64,000 nucleotides of DNA from NCBI GenBank assembly GCA_037045145.1, contig JBAOIA010000012.1:496001-560000 (forward strand), read 5' to 3'. The notes under the pieces are model-generated. The model saw only the letters and a list, made by a program, of their open reading frames with translations. It searched no databases and was not told where the DNA came from. Source of the stretch: Bacteroidia bacterium (GTDB lineage Bacteria; Bacteroidota; Bacteroidia; AKYH767-A; OLB10). Every line of letters begins with the position of its first letter. The first letter of the stretch is position 1. A program made the position numbers and the translations under genes. This document shows positions 11,001 to 18,260 of this stretch, piece after piece.

Positions 11001-11077
11001 ATACCGAATAGCAGTATCACCAAAGACATAACTATGGCAAGAACGGGACGTTTTACACTTAATTCACTCAGATCCAT
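8012..11077 (-). CDS. RND multidrug efflux pump, AcrB/HAE1 type
   Basis: A 1021-residue inner-membrane proton antiporter, slightly shorter than AcrB (1049). The N terminus is SVKRPVLAIVMSLV (TM1), followed by the large periplasmic loop, and the second half repeats the pattern. The proton-relay pair Asp401-Asp402 is seen in TM4 (GLVVDDGIVVTENI), and the partner Lys in TM10 lies in GLVTKNGILIVEF. These are the residues expected of HAE-1 drug pumps rather than heavy-metal (CusA) pumps, which have a different TM4 signature. It lies 4 bases after the adaptor gene and overlaps the TolC gene. The substrates are likely amphiphilic compounds, but this is inferred. Confidence 0.95.
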   Translation of the reverse strand: MDLSELSVKRPVLAIVMSLVILLFGIISYTFLGVREYPSIDPPIINVRTSYPGANADIIESQITEPLEKVINGIQGIRSISSTSSQGTSNITVEFNLNSDLEAAANDVRDKVSQAVRTLPRDIDGLPVVTKSDANADAIISLTVQSNTRNTLDLSDYAENVIGQQLITIPGVSTLQIWGQRKYAMRLRIYPDKLVAYKLTVQDIQNALDRENVELPAGKIAGDNTELVVRTTGQLHSEDDFNNMIIVNSGDQLIRFKDVGLAELGPENEETILRESGIPMVGIALVPQPGSNYIEIADEFYKRLDKIKVDLPSDIKIGIALDNTSFVKKSITEVEETLFIAITLVVIIIYLFFRDWLVAIRPLIDIPVSLVGAMFIMYIAGFSINVLTLLAIVLATGLVVDDGIVVTENIYKKIEAGLSPNRAAIEGTKEIFFAVVSTSVTLAAVFLPVVFMEGFVGRLFREFGVVIAGAVLISAFVSLTLTPMLNARLVRKDKKHSKFYEKTEPFFQRMNSAYENSLKWFMEARWRAWTILGSAIVLIFVLGRSLQSELSPLEDRNWLRLLITAPEGASYEYTDNFIVKISDVIEDSIPEKKGLLTVTAPGFTGAGAVNSGFARIVLSTPDKRERSQQEIADQLSGITRKMTDARVFVLQEQSLSAGGSRSALPVQFVLQNQEFDKLREVVPSFLDRANKSPVFQGVDVNLKFNKPELNVSIDRAKANALGVSVDDIAQTLQLAFSGQRFGYFIMQGKQYQVIGQVDRENRDVPYDLSKLYVKTNSGSLVQLDNLIDIKEISSPPQLYHFNRYQSATISAGLAPGYTIGDGINEMKHIGDSLLDESFSTDLTGPSRDFAESSSNVWFAFVLAIILIYLVLAAQFESFVDPFIIMITVPLAICGALISLWYFNQTLNIFSQIGIIMLIGLVTKNGILIVEFINQLREKGVERGEAIILGSVSRFRPILMTSLATSLGALPIALALGAGAKSRMSMGIVIVGGVLFALIFTLYIIPAMYSVFSRKKEKESYD

Positions 11078-11081
11078 ATAC

Positions 11082-12137
11082 CTACTTTACCTCACTGAAT
11101 TTTATATCACTTCCTTTTCTAACCTGTAATATTCCCGTTGTCAGCACGGTATCTCCCACAGTCAATCCCGAGATAACTTCTACCTTATCCGGTGTTCGTT
11201 CACCTGTTTCAATAATTTTTTCTTCTGCCTTACCATTTTTACTGATAAAAACTTTTTTGCCTTTCAAAATCGGAATTACAGCTTGAGTAGGTATTAGAAT
11301 TGCATTCTCGGTGATTTTAAAATCAACCTGAATGTGAGCAAAAGAACCCGGTGTGAGTGAACGGTCGCTGTTTTCAGTAATTGCACGAAGGCGTACCATC
11401 CTTGTTGAAGGATCAATCATTGGATTAATTGCTGATATTTCTCCTTCATATTCCTTCTTAGTTACATCTGTCGTAAATTTGATTTTCATTCCCTTACTTA
11501 TATAAGGAAGGTACTTTTCAGGAACAGTAAAATCAATTTTTAATGGGTTAACCTGATAAACTGTTGCAATTACACTTGAAGAATTTATATAATTCCCAAT
11601 ACTGATATCTCTGATTCCTACAATTCCATCATATGGTGCATAAATTTCAGTCTTGGTTATCTGCAGATTCAAATAATCTATTTCTGCTTTCTGAGTGGCA
11701 GCTTCAGTTTGTGTCTCTTCTACTTCCTCTGTGCTAACCCCTCCTATTTCCAACAGTTTTTCCTGTCGCTTTAACCGGTCTTGAGTTTGTTTTAATACCG
11801 CTGTACTTTTCGAAAGATTCGCTTTCAAATCATCATTATAGATCTGTATCAGTAACTGGCCTTTTTTGACCGGCTGATCATCTTTAAAAAATATTGCAAC
11901 AATGCGTCCTGAAATCTCTGCACGTAAGTCTGTTTGCTCGTAAGCATTAATAGTTCCATTAGCCTTCAAATTGTTTTCGAGAGGTTGAGAACGGACAATA
12001 AACCCGGTAACAGGAACTACAGCAGCATTTGCTTTGCCACCAAATTTTGATGTTTTGACTCCCGGGAAAAATATCAGCTTAACAGCAATTAATCCGGCAA
12101 TGACTAATCCTATTAATAAAAATCGTGATGCTTTCAT
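11082..12137 (-). CDS. RND efflux periplasmic adaptor (membrane fusion protein, AcrA type)
   Basis: A 351-residue adaptor anchored by an N-terminal hydrophobic segment (FLLIGLVIAGLIAVKLIFF). Domains in order: a biotinyl-lipoyl half (ANGTINAYEQTDLRAEISGRI, about 60-85), a short alpha-hairpin (about 105-160), the second lipoyl half (EIYAPYDGIVGIRD), the beta barrel (DFTVPEKYLPYI onward) and a membrane-proximal domain ending VRKGSDIKF. The hairpin is short, as in many Bacteroidota adaptors. It is the first gene of the operon and links the pump to the TolC channel across the periplasm. A minus-strand TATTTTTG at 12164-12171 could be its -7 element. Confidence 0.93.
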   Translation of the reverse strand: MKASRFLLIGLVIAGLIAVKLIFFPGVKTSKFGGKANAAVVPVTGFIVRSQPLENNLKANGTINAYEQTDLRAEISGRIVAIFFKDDQPVKKGQLLIQIYNDDLKANLSKSTAVLKQTQDRLKRQEKLLEIGGVSTEEVEETQTEAATQKAEIDYLNLQITKTEIYAPYDGIVGIRDISIGNYINSSSVIATVYQVNPLKIDFTVPEKYLPYISKGMKIKFTTDVTKKEYEGEISAINPMIDPSTRMVRLRAITENSDRSLTPGSFAHIQVDFKITENAILIPTQAVIPILKGKKVFISKNGKAEEKIIETGERTPDKVEVISGLTVGDTVLTTGILQVRKGSDIKFSEVK

Positions 12138-12436
12138 AAATTCTTAAAAAGGAATAAAAGGCACAAAAATATTATTTTATTTTAGCTTTAACTATTTCAA
12201 CTGAGAACAATCTATAAACTTTAGCATATCTTCAGTAAAAAACATTTTCCGATGAGTGTTTATCACACACCAAAAGAAAATCTCACTCAAAGAATCGGAA
12301 AAGTTGTCGTTAGTTACAGTACGATAAAGACATTTTGACTTGTTAAATCTATCATTCATGCCACTCTTGTCATAAAAAAGGCCATGGAATTGAATTTGAT
12401 GTATGCTGTTTACATAAACAATTAAAATAAAACAAA
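12138..12436. other. Intergenic region between efflux operon and hsp20
   Basis: A 299-base gap between divergent genes. It holds a -7-like minus-strand element (12164-12171) and an 83-codon minus-strand frame (12192-12443) whose product resembles nothing I know. No tRNA, terminator or heat-shock operator (CIRCE or HAIR) is visible ahead of hsp20. Confidence 0.5.
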
Positions 12437-12886
12437 ATGACACTCATTAAATTTAAAAACGAACCGGCATCAAGAATGATGGACCGCTCACCAATGTTCA
12501 GTGATTTGTTTAACGACTTCTTTGATGGTGTGATTAGCAACAACATCACTAAATCATTCAGTCCTTCTGTAAACGTTAAGGAATCTGATCACGAATTTAA
12601 ACTTGAACTTGCAGCACCCGGATTAAGCAAAGAAGATTTCAAAATCAACATTGAGAATGACATGCTAAATATCAGTGCAGAGAAGAAAGAAGAACAGGCC
12701 ACACAGAGCGAAAAGTACACCCGTAAAGAATTTTCGTATGCAAGCTTTAAGCGTACTTTCACTTTGCCTGAAACTGCTGATAGTGAAAAAATTGCTGCAC
12801 AATATGACAACGGTGTAATGACTTTAGTAATCCCTAAAAAAGATGAGGCAAGACCAAAGCCGTTGCGTGAAATAAAAATTTCATAA
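12437..12886 (+). CDS. Small heat-shock protein Hsp20 (alpha-crystallin family)
   Basis: A 149-residue cytoplasmic holdase chaperone. The alpha-crystallin domain spans roughly residues 41-140: it begins SPSVNVKESDHEFKLELAAPG, has the conserved GLSKEDFKINIENDMLNISAEK, and ends with the A-x-x-x-x-G-V-M-T-L-V-I-P-K signature (AQYDNGVMTLVIPK). The C-terminal tail (PKPLREIKIS) contains the I-x-I motif used in oligomer assembly. It binds unfolding proteins under heat or other stress without ATP. It is monocistronic, with a strong terminator directly after the stop. Confidence 0.95.
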   Translation: MTLIKFKNEPASRMMDRSPMFSDLFNDFFDGVISNNITKSFSPSVNVKESDHEFKLELAAPGLSKEDFKINIENDMLNISAEKKEEQATQSEKYTRKEFSYASFKRTFTLPETADSEKIAAQYDNGVMTLVIPKKDEARPKPLREIKIS

Positions 12887-12911
12887 TTTAATTTGGTTTA
12901 TTTTTAGTGGT

Positions 12912-12950
12912 AAATCCTCCTGTTAAAATTTGCAGGAGGATTTTATTTTA
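12912..12950 (+). terminator. Rho-independent terminator after hsp20
   Basis: A perfect 11-base inverted repeat (AAATCCTCCTG at 12912-12922, CAGGAGGATTT at 12933-12943) with a 10-base loop, followed by a T-rich tail. It sits 25 bases after the hsp20 stop and just before the stop of the convergent ZIP gene, so it separates the two transcription units. Confidence 0.88.
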
Positions 12951-13643
12951 TACTAACAATGAAAAAATAACTCCGGCTAGAATTACAGCCATTTTAATAA
13001 AGTTAAAACGATGGTTACTATCACTTTCAAATAAGATAGTGGTGCTAATATGCAGAAAAATTCCAATCACAATTGCCATAATTTTATTAAACCATTCAGC
13101 CATCAAAGTGTCACCAAGATAAATACCAAAGATTGCTCCAGCTGGAGACATAGCGGCAAAAACAACTAATGAAAAGACAGACACTGTTTTAGAAACACCT
13201 GAATTCATCAGCATACTCATCAGTGCAAATGCAACCGGAATATGATGCATAGCAATTCCCATCATGAGCGATTGGCGCTGCTGAGCTTCTGCCATAGGTA
13301 CACCTTCAAAAAATGCATGAATACATAAACTTATCATCATAGATAACGGAAAAATTGCATGTTGTTTTTGCTCATGTAAATGAATATGCCCGTGTTCAAT
13401 TCCTTTTGAAAAATATTCAAGTATAATCTGAAATAAAAAGCCGGCCATAACATAAATACCCATGGATTTATCGCCCTGACTAAAAACTTCAGGTACTAAA
13501 TGTGTGATGGTTATACCAAATAAATACGCTCCGGAAAATGCAAGAGACAATTTTAATAATGTGTCATTACTTTTATTTAATAAAAAATAAAGTAATCCAC
13601 CGCCAGTAATAAGAAGAAATAAGATAATAAATGATGCCGTCAT
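12948..13643 (-). CDS. ZIP family divalent metal transporter
   Basis: A 231-residue inner-membrane protein with about 8 hydrophobic segments. A His-rich cytoplasmic loop (HGHIHLHEQKQH, about residues 83-94) and the polar metal-site helices characteristic of ZIP carriers are present (HAFFEGVPMAEAQ, about 110; AMHHIPVAFALM, about 130, with the HxxP metal ligand pattern). It would move Zn2+ or another divalent metal into the cytoplasm. It overlaps by 4 bases (ATGA) the methyltransferase gene upstream, so the two are translationally coupled. The metal is not certain. Confidence 0.88.
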   Translation of the reverse strand: MTASFIILFLLITGGGLLYFLLNKSNDTLLKLSLAFSGAYLFGITITHLVPEVFSQGDKSMGIYVMAGFLFQIILEYFSKGIEHGHIHLHEQKQHAIFPLSMMISLCIHAFFEGVPMAEAQQRQSLMMGIAMHHIPVAFALMSMLMNSGVSKTVSVFSLVVFAAMSPAGAIFGIYLGDTLMAEWFNKIMAIVIGIFLHISTTILFESDSNHRFNFIKMAVILAGVIFSLLV

Positions 13644-14371
13644 TGAGGTTTTTGAGTTATAAAAATCATTCGCTCACTACTATTCTCTTCAAATGGATTC
13701 AAAGAATAATCTCCAAAGATATGTCTTGTTATCAAGCCTACCCCTTCAAAGTGTTTAAGAAATGTACTTTGTGAAATAATTTGTACCGATTCTGTAAACT
13801 TAAAGTTCTTTCCTGAATCATTAAACTGAATGGTCTTTTCAATGGTATTCCCATCTGAGTGCTTATTTATTGTAAATTCAATTCCATCTACTTGCTTTGT
13901 ATGTTGCTGTTGCGAGGTGCTTTTGATAAGGTTAGGATTAAAAAAATCAAGAATAAAGTAACCACCGGGTTTTAATGACAATGATGCTGTTCGTATAGCT
14001 AAATGATTGTCGTGTTCTGAATTGAAATATCCAAAACTGGTAAATAAATTCAACGCAACGTCATAACAATTAGTCCTGAAAATTTCGCGCATGTCGTGGA
14101 TATAAAACTCAAGATTTTGTCTCTCAAACTGTTTACAGTATTCAATGCTTTGTTCCGACAAATCAAGGCCTGTAACATAAAAACCCTTATCTGCAAGAAA
14201 TATGCTGTGGCGCCCTTTGCCACATGCAATATCTAAGATATTTGATTTTAATGGCAAATGGATTTGCTCCAAAAGATTATCCAAAAAATACTCTGCTTCC
14301 TGACTATCTCTATCCTTGTAAAGAATATGATAATAAGGCGAATCGAACCACGACTGAAACCACTTTTGCAT
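13640..14371 (-). CDS. Class I SAM-dependent methyltransferase
   Basis: A 243-residue cytoplasmic enzyme with the Rossmann SAM site: motif I ILDIACGKGRHSIFLADKG at about residues 42-60, motif II VTGLDLSEQSIEYC at about 66-79, an acidic motif near 92-95 (HDMRE) and motif IV near LNLFTSFGYFN. The substrate is unknown. The closest architectural group is the ubiquinone/menaquinone-type small-molecule methyltransferases, but no specific member can be named. It is the first gene of a two-gene unit with the ZIP transporter and is divergent from corA across 65 bases that contain -7-like elements on both strands. Confidence 0.88.
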   Translation of the reverse strand: MQKWFQSWFDSPYYHILYKDRDSQEAEYFLDNLLEQIHLPLKSNILDIACGKGRHSIFLADKGFYVTGLDLSEQSIEYCKQFERQNLEFYIHDMREIFRTNCYDVALNLFTSFGYFNSEHDNHLAIRTASLSLKPGGYFILDFFNPNLIKSTSQQQHTKQVDGIEFTINKHSDGNTIEKTIQFNDSGKNFKFTESVQIISQSTFLKHFEGVGLITRHIFGDYSLNPFEENSSERMIFITQKPQ

Positions 14372-14396
14372 AAAATAATTTTCTTTCTTCAGCCGG

Positions 14397-14416
14397 CAAA
14401 TTTATCGCTATTTTTG
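14397..14416. promoter_or_regulatory. Divergent pair of -7-like elements between methyltransferase and corA
   Basis: TAAATTTG reads on the minus strand at 14397-14404, toward the methyltransferase, and TATTTTTG reads on the plus strand at 14409-14416, 20 bases before the corA ATG. Both match TAnnTTTG and are only 4 bases apart. No -33 element at standard spacing was seen for either. Confidence 0.4.
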
Positions 14417-14436
14417 ACAACCACATTTAATTAATT

Positions 14437-15564
14437 ATGGCAAAGATCAGAAGACTAAGCGTAAAACTCAGCCGTAAGAAAACAACACATCCCGGAGCAC
14501 AGCCTGGAAGTTTTTCTATACCATCTGATGCTTTATCACCAAAAGCACTTTGTTTTATATATGACAAAGAATCGTTTCAGGAGACAGATATTACCCAATT
14601 CGACCAATTAATAAATGTCTATCAGAATTTAGGTGAAAAAACACTCTGGCTACATGTTGCAGGATTTGGAGATAAATCATTTTATGAAAGCCTGACAACA
14701 CTTTTTCAGTTACACAGATTGGAATTAGAAGATGTTTTCAATGTATATCAACGACCTAAAGTTGATGAATATGAAGGTCATTTATTTTTTGTGAGCAGGC
14801 TGCTTAGCATGACTGATGAATCACTTAATAACGATCAGTTAAGTTTAATTCTAGGAAAAAATTTCGTCATAACCATTCAGGAAAAATATCAAGACTTTTT
14901 TGACCCCATTCGTTTGCGTCTGCGAAATGGCAAAGGGAATATGCGCACATTTCGTGCAGGGTATCTTGCTTATGCATTGATGGATGCAGTAATAGACCAT
15001 TATTATCCGGCACTTGAAAAAATAGGACTCAAATTGGATGATTTGGAAGATGAACTATTAAGCAATCCTTCGCAAGATTCAATGAATAGAATACTTCAAA
15101 TAAAACGGGAATTAATAGTGTTCAGAAGAGCAATTTGGCCCGAAAGAGATAAAATTAATGATATTTTACGTTCATCATTTGACGAAGTTCCTGAAGAAAC
15201 AAAGCTGTTTTTCAGAGACTCTTACGATCATTGCATTCAAATTCTTGACATTGTTGAAAGCTACAAAGAGGTTACTGCAAGCTTGATGGATGTTTATCTA
15301 TCCAGTGTAAGTCACAAACTCAATCAGGTAATGAAAGTGCTTACTATTATATCTACAATTTTTATTCCTTTAACTTTTATTGTTGGTCTTTATGGCATGA
15401 ACTTTCAGCTTGAAAATCCCAAAACCGGAGAAAGCTTGCCAATGAACATGCCTGAATTGTATTCACCATATGGTTATGTTGGTGTTATTGTTGTAATGTT
15501 ACTGATAGTTGTAATTCAATTGTACATTTTTCATCGCAAAGGTTGGATACGTTTCAGAGGATGA
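14437..15564 (+). CDS. corA: Magnesium/cobalt transporter CorA
   Basis: A 375-residue inner-membrane channel. A large N-terminal cytoplasmic domain (mixed alpha/beta, then a long helix at about 190-300) is followed by two C-terminal transmembrane helices (IISTIFIPLTFIVGLYG at about 305-322 and VIVVMLLIVVIQLYIF at about 350-367). The selectivity-filter motif Gly-Met-Asn follows the first (YGMN, about 322-325), and the tail is basic (HRKGWIRFRG). It mediates Mg2+ uptake as a pentamer. The ATGA at its end is shared with the start of priA, so the two genes are translationally coupled. Confidence 0.95.
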   Translation: MAKIRRLSVKLSRKKTTHPGAQPGSFSIPSDALSPKALCFIYDKESFQETDITQFDQLINVYQNLGEKTLWLHVAGFGDKSFYESLTTLFQLHRLELEDVFNVYQRPKVDEYEGHLFFVSRLLSMTDESLNNDQLSLILGKNFVITIQEKYQDFFDPIRLRLRNGKGNMRTFRAGYLAYALMDAVIDHYYPALEKIGLKLDDLEDELLSNPSQDSMNRILQIKRELIVFRRAIWPERDKINDILRSSFDEVPEETKLFFRDSYDHCIQILDIVESYKEVTASLMDVYLSSVSHKLNQVMKVLTIISTIFIPLTFIVGLYGMNFQLENPKTGESLPMNMPELYSPYGYVGVIVVMLLIVVIQLYIFHRKGWIRFRG

Positions 15565-18038
15565 CAGAGAATAACAGTAATGGATTTTATATTAAAGTAG
15601 TAGTGCCTCTGCCACTGCCTAATTTGTTTACCTATTCAGTGCAGGAAGCTTTAGTTTCTCAAATAGAAATTGGAAAAAGAGTATTGGTGCAATTTGGAAG
15701 TCAGAAAATTTATGCAGCAATAATTTTAGAAACCGCGGTTATAAAACCTGACGATTATGAAGTAAAACCAATTATATCGGTTATTGATGAAATACCTGTT
15801 GTTACAGAAAAACAGATTGCTTTGTGGCAATGGATTCACAGTTATTATTTGTGTTTTTGGGGAGATGTTATGCAGGCAGCACTGCCGGCAGAACTGCGTT
15901 TGAGCAGTGAAACAAAAATTGTACTTAACACCGAGAAAGAAAACGAAAGTGAATATTTGACTGACGATGAGTTTCTGGTTCTGGAAGCTTTACATTCTGT
16001 AAAAGAATTAAGTCTGAAAGAAATATCCCGTATTCTTGACCGCAAACATGTATTTCCTGTTGTTAAAAAATTACTTCAGAAAAAGCTGGTATTATCCGTT
16101 GAAAACATTGGTGAAGATTTTAAAATACCAATGTCAAATTTCATCAGGAGAACAGAGCAAACGCAAGATCAGGATTATCTTAAGAAACAATTTGACCTTC
16201 TCGAAAAAAAGGCACCACGCCAATTAGATGTGTTGATGCAATTAATACTATTGGAAAAAAATTACAGTGAAGGTAAGGTTCCACAAAAGGTGTTGCTCCA
16301 TAAATCAGGAGCAACTGCAACAGTATTAAAACAATTAGTAAAAAAAGGACTGATTGAAATTCTTGTTGAAAGAGCACAGGGCTCAAAATCATTTTTTAAT
16401 AAAGACTTCTTCGAACTTAGCGAAGCACAATCAAGTGCATTAAATAAAATTAATGAATCTTTTGCAGACAAATCTGTAACGCTACTTCATGGTGTAACAT
16501 CATCGGGCAAAACAGAATTGTACATCAGGCTAATTGATGATTGTCTGAAAAGTGGTAGGCAAGCTCTTTACCTTCTTCCGGAAATTGCATTGACAACACA
16601 AATCATCACAAGACTTGAAAAACATTTCGGCAATAAGTTGATAGTTTATCACTCACGATTCAGTGACAATGAACGTGCTTCTGTTTATACGAGAATGATA
16701 GAAAACGGATTAACTAATTCAGAGCCATTTATTGTAATTGGTGCACGTTCATCTGTTTTTCTGCCCTTTAATAAATTAGGGCTTGTAATTGTTGACGAAG
16801 AACATGAGTCATCCTACAAACAATTTGATCCGTCACCACGTTATCATGCCCGCGACACAGCAATTGTATTAGCTAAACTTTTTGAAGCTAAAATATTACT
16901 AGGCAGTGCAACACCGTCAATTGAAACATACTATAATGCAATCAATGGAAAATATGGATTGGTTGAATTGTTTGCAAGACATAAAGATATTGCACCACCA
17001 CAAATTCAATTGGTGAATATAAAAGAGCTCACTTTTAAAAGGCAGATGAAATCACATTTTTCACCCGTGCTAATTAATGCCATAAAAGAAGAATTGGACA
17101 AAGGAAAACAAATAATACTATTTCAAAACAGACGTGGCTTTGCCCCAATTTTGCAATGTCATCAATGTAATTGGGTTCCTCATTGTCAGCATTGTGATGT
17201 AGCACTTACATATTATAAAAAAGCAGATTTACTTCGCTGCCATTATTGTGGTTTTACACAACAACCGCCATCAAAATGTAAATCCTGCGGAGAAACTGAT
17301 ATCCGTCAATACGGATTTGGGACAGAAAAAATTGAAGATGAATTACAGATATTTTTTCCGGAATATAATATTGCACGTTTAGACCTTGACAGTACAAGAG
17401 GTAAACATGCTTACAGTGAAATTATCAGTCGCTTCGAAACCGGTGAGACAGACATATTAGTAGGAACACAAATGGTAACAAAAGGGCTTGACTTCGACAA
17501 TGTTAGTTTGGTGGGCATTTTAAATGCAGACAATCTAATAAACTTTCCTGATTTCAGAGCCTATGAACGAAGTTTTCAAATGTTAATGCAAGTTAGTGGT
17601 CGTGCAGGAAGAAAAAAAGAACAAGGAAAAGTTATCATTCAATCTTACAATCCGGGACATACAATACTTAACCTGGTAGTTAAAAACGACTTCAAATCTT
17701 TTATTAACTTTGAAATGTCTGAACGTAAAAAATTCAACTACCCACCATTTAGCAGACTATTAGAAATTACAGTCAAAGGTCGCGATGATTCGAAAACCAC
17801 ACAGGCAGCTGATTTTTTAACTAAAGAATTAAAAAAACAATTACCATCAACTCTCGGTCCGGTGACACCACCTATTTCAAGAATAAAAAACTTTTACATC
17901 AAAACAATATTGATAAAATTTTCTCGTCAGTCTAAATTAAATGATACAAGAAGTATGATGCTTTCTGCAATAGATCGTTTCAAGATAAACCCTGTATCAA
18001 AAAATATCATTTTGCAAATTGATGTAGATCCGATTTGA
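15561..18038 (+). CDS. priA: Primosomal protein N' (PriA helicase)
   Basis: An 825-residue 3'-5' DNA helicase that restarts stalled replication forks by loading DnaB. I chose the ATG at 15561, which overlaps the corA stop in ATGA; the longer frame would intrude on corA. Visible: the N-terminal 3'-DNA-binding domain (VVVPLPLPNLFTYSV), Walker A GVTSSGKTEL near residue 310, the Walker B box VDEEHESSYK near 405, and the Cys-rich zinc module (CHQCNWVPHCQHC ... CHYCG ... CKSCG), giving 8 cysteines for two zincs. The helicase C domain contains QMVTKGLDFDNV and the QVSGRAGR motif. It is full length for the family with no defect seen. Confidence 0.96.
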   Translation: MTENNSNGFYIKVVVPLPLPNLFTYSVQEALVSQIEIGKRVLVQFGSQKIYAAIILETAVIKPDDYEVKPIISVIDEIPVVTEKQIALWQWIHSYYLCFWGDVMQAALPAELRLSSETKIVLNTEKENESEYLTDDEFLVLEALHSVKELSLKEISRILDRKHVFPVVKKLLQKKLVLSVENIGEDFKIPMSNFIRRTEQTQDQDYLKKQFDLLEKKAPRQLDVLMQLILLEKNYSEGKVPQKVLLHKSGATATVLKQLVKKGLIEILVERAQGSKSFFNKDFFELSEAQSSALNKINESFADKSVTLLHGVTSSGKTELYIRLIDDCLKSGRQALYLLPEIALTTQIITRLEKHFGNKLIVYHSRFSDNERASVYTRMIENGLTNSEPFIVIGARSSVFLPFNKLGLVIVDEEHESSYKQFDPSPRYHARDTAIVLAKLFEAKILLGSATPSIETYYNAINGKYGLVELFARHKDIAPPQIQLVNIKELTFKRQMKSHFSPVLINAIKEELDKGKQIILFQNRRGFAPILQCHQCNWVPHCQHCDVALTYYKKADLLRCHYCGFTQQPPSKCKSCGETDIRQYGFGTEKIEDELQIFFPEYNIARLDLDSTRGKHAYSEIISRFETGETDILVGTQMVTKGLDFDNVSLVGILNADNLINFPDFRAYERSFQMLMQVSGRAGRKKEQGKVIIQSYNPGHTILNLVVKNDFKSFINFEMSERKKFNYPPFSRLLEITVKGRDDSKTTQAADFLTKELKKQLPSTLGPVTPPISRIKNFYIKTILIKFSRQSKLNDTRSMMLSAIDRFKINPVSKNIILQIDVDPI

Positions 18039-18200
18039 TAATCTTCTTCCTATCAAAAGCAGCTGCTGCCAAAAACAATCAATTTCAAAATAAAGATAAA
18101 CTTATCCACACCAACCAATCGTTTTTCTGTATTTTTTTGATTTGCACAAGAGGTAAATTGCAAAATACCGGAATGATACAACGGTAATAGTAAAATCTAT

Positions 18201-18250
18201 CAGGGTTAAAAAAAGTTAAACAGAATTAAGCTGTGTTAAAGTGTTTTAAA
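18201..18250 (+). repeat. Five TTAAA direct repeats at exact 10-base spacing upstream of a two-component operon
   Basis: Five consecutive 10-base blocks each end in TTAAA or TTAAG (TTAAx at 18206-18210, 18216-18220, 18226-18230, 18236-18240 and 18246-18250). In copies 1, 2 and 4 the core is GTTAAA. The period equals one DNA helical turn, the arrangement OmpR/PhoB-type response regulators bind. The last copy runs into a -7-like TAAATTTG (18247-18254) just 6 bases before the kinase ATG. Confidence 0.7.
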
Positions 18251-18254
18251 TTTG
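18247..18254 (+). promoter_or_regulatory. Candidate -7 element TAAATTTG, nearly leaderless
   Basis: This match to TAnnTTTG ends 6 bases before the ATG at 18261, so a transcript starting at the usual distance would have almost no 5' leader. It overlaps the last TTAAA repeat. No -33 TTTG is present at standard spacing; activator dependence through the repeats would explain that (inference). Confidence 0.45.
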
Positions 18255-18260
18255 CATGTA

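Noticed and set aside
12192..12443. 83-codon minus-strand frame between the adaptor gene and hsp20
   Set aside because: It overlaps the hsp20 start region, has no recognisable motif, and lies in a divergent intergenic stretch; kept only as a remark. A decayed gene cannot be excluded.
18252..18260. TTG start three codons upstream of the kinase ATG (similar TTG starts at 20741, 28460 and 36969)
   Set aside because: In each case the TTG is the end of a TAnnTTTG promoter element and an ATG follows shortly; ATG starts were used.
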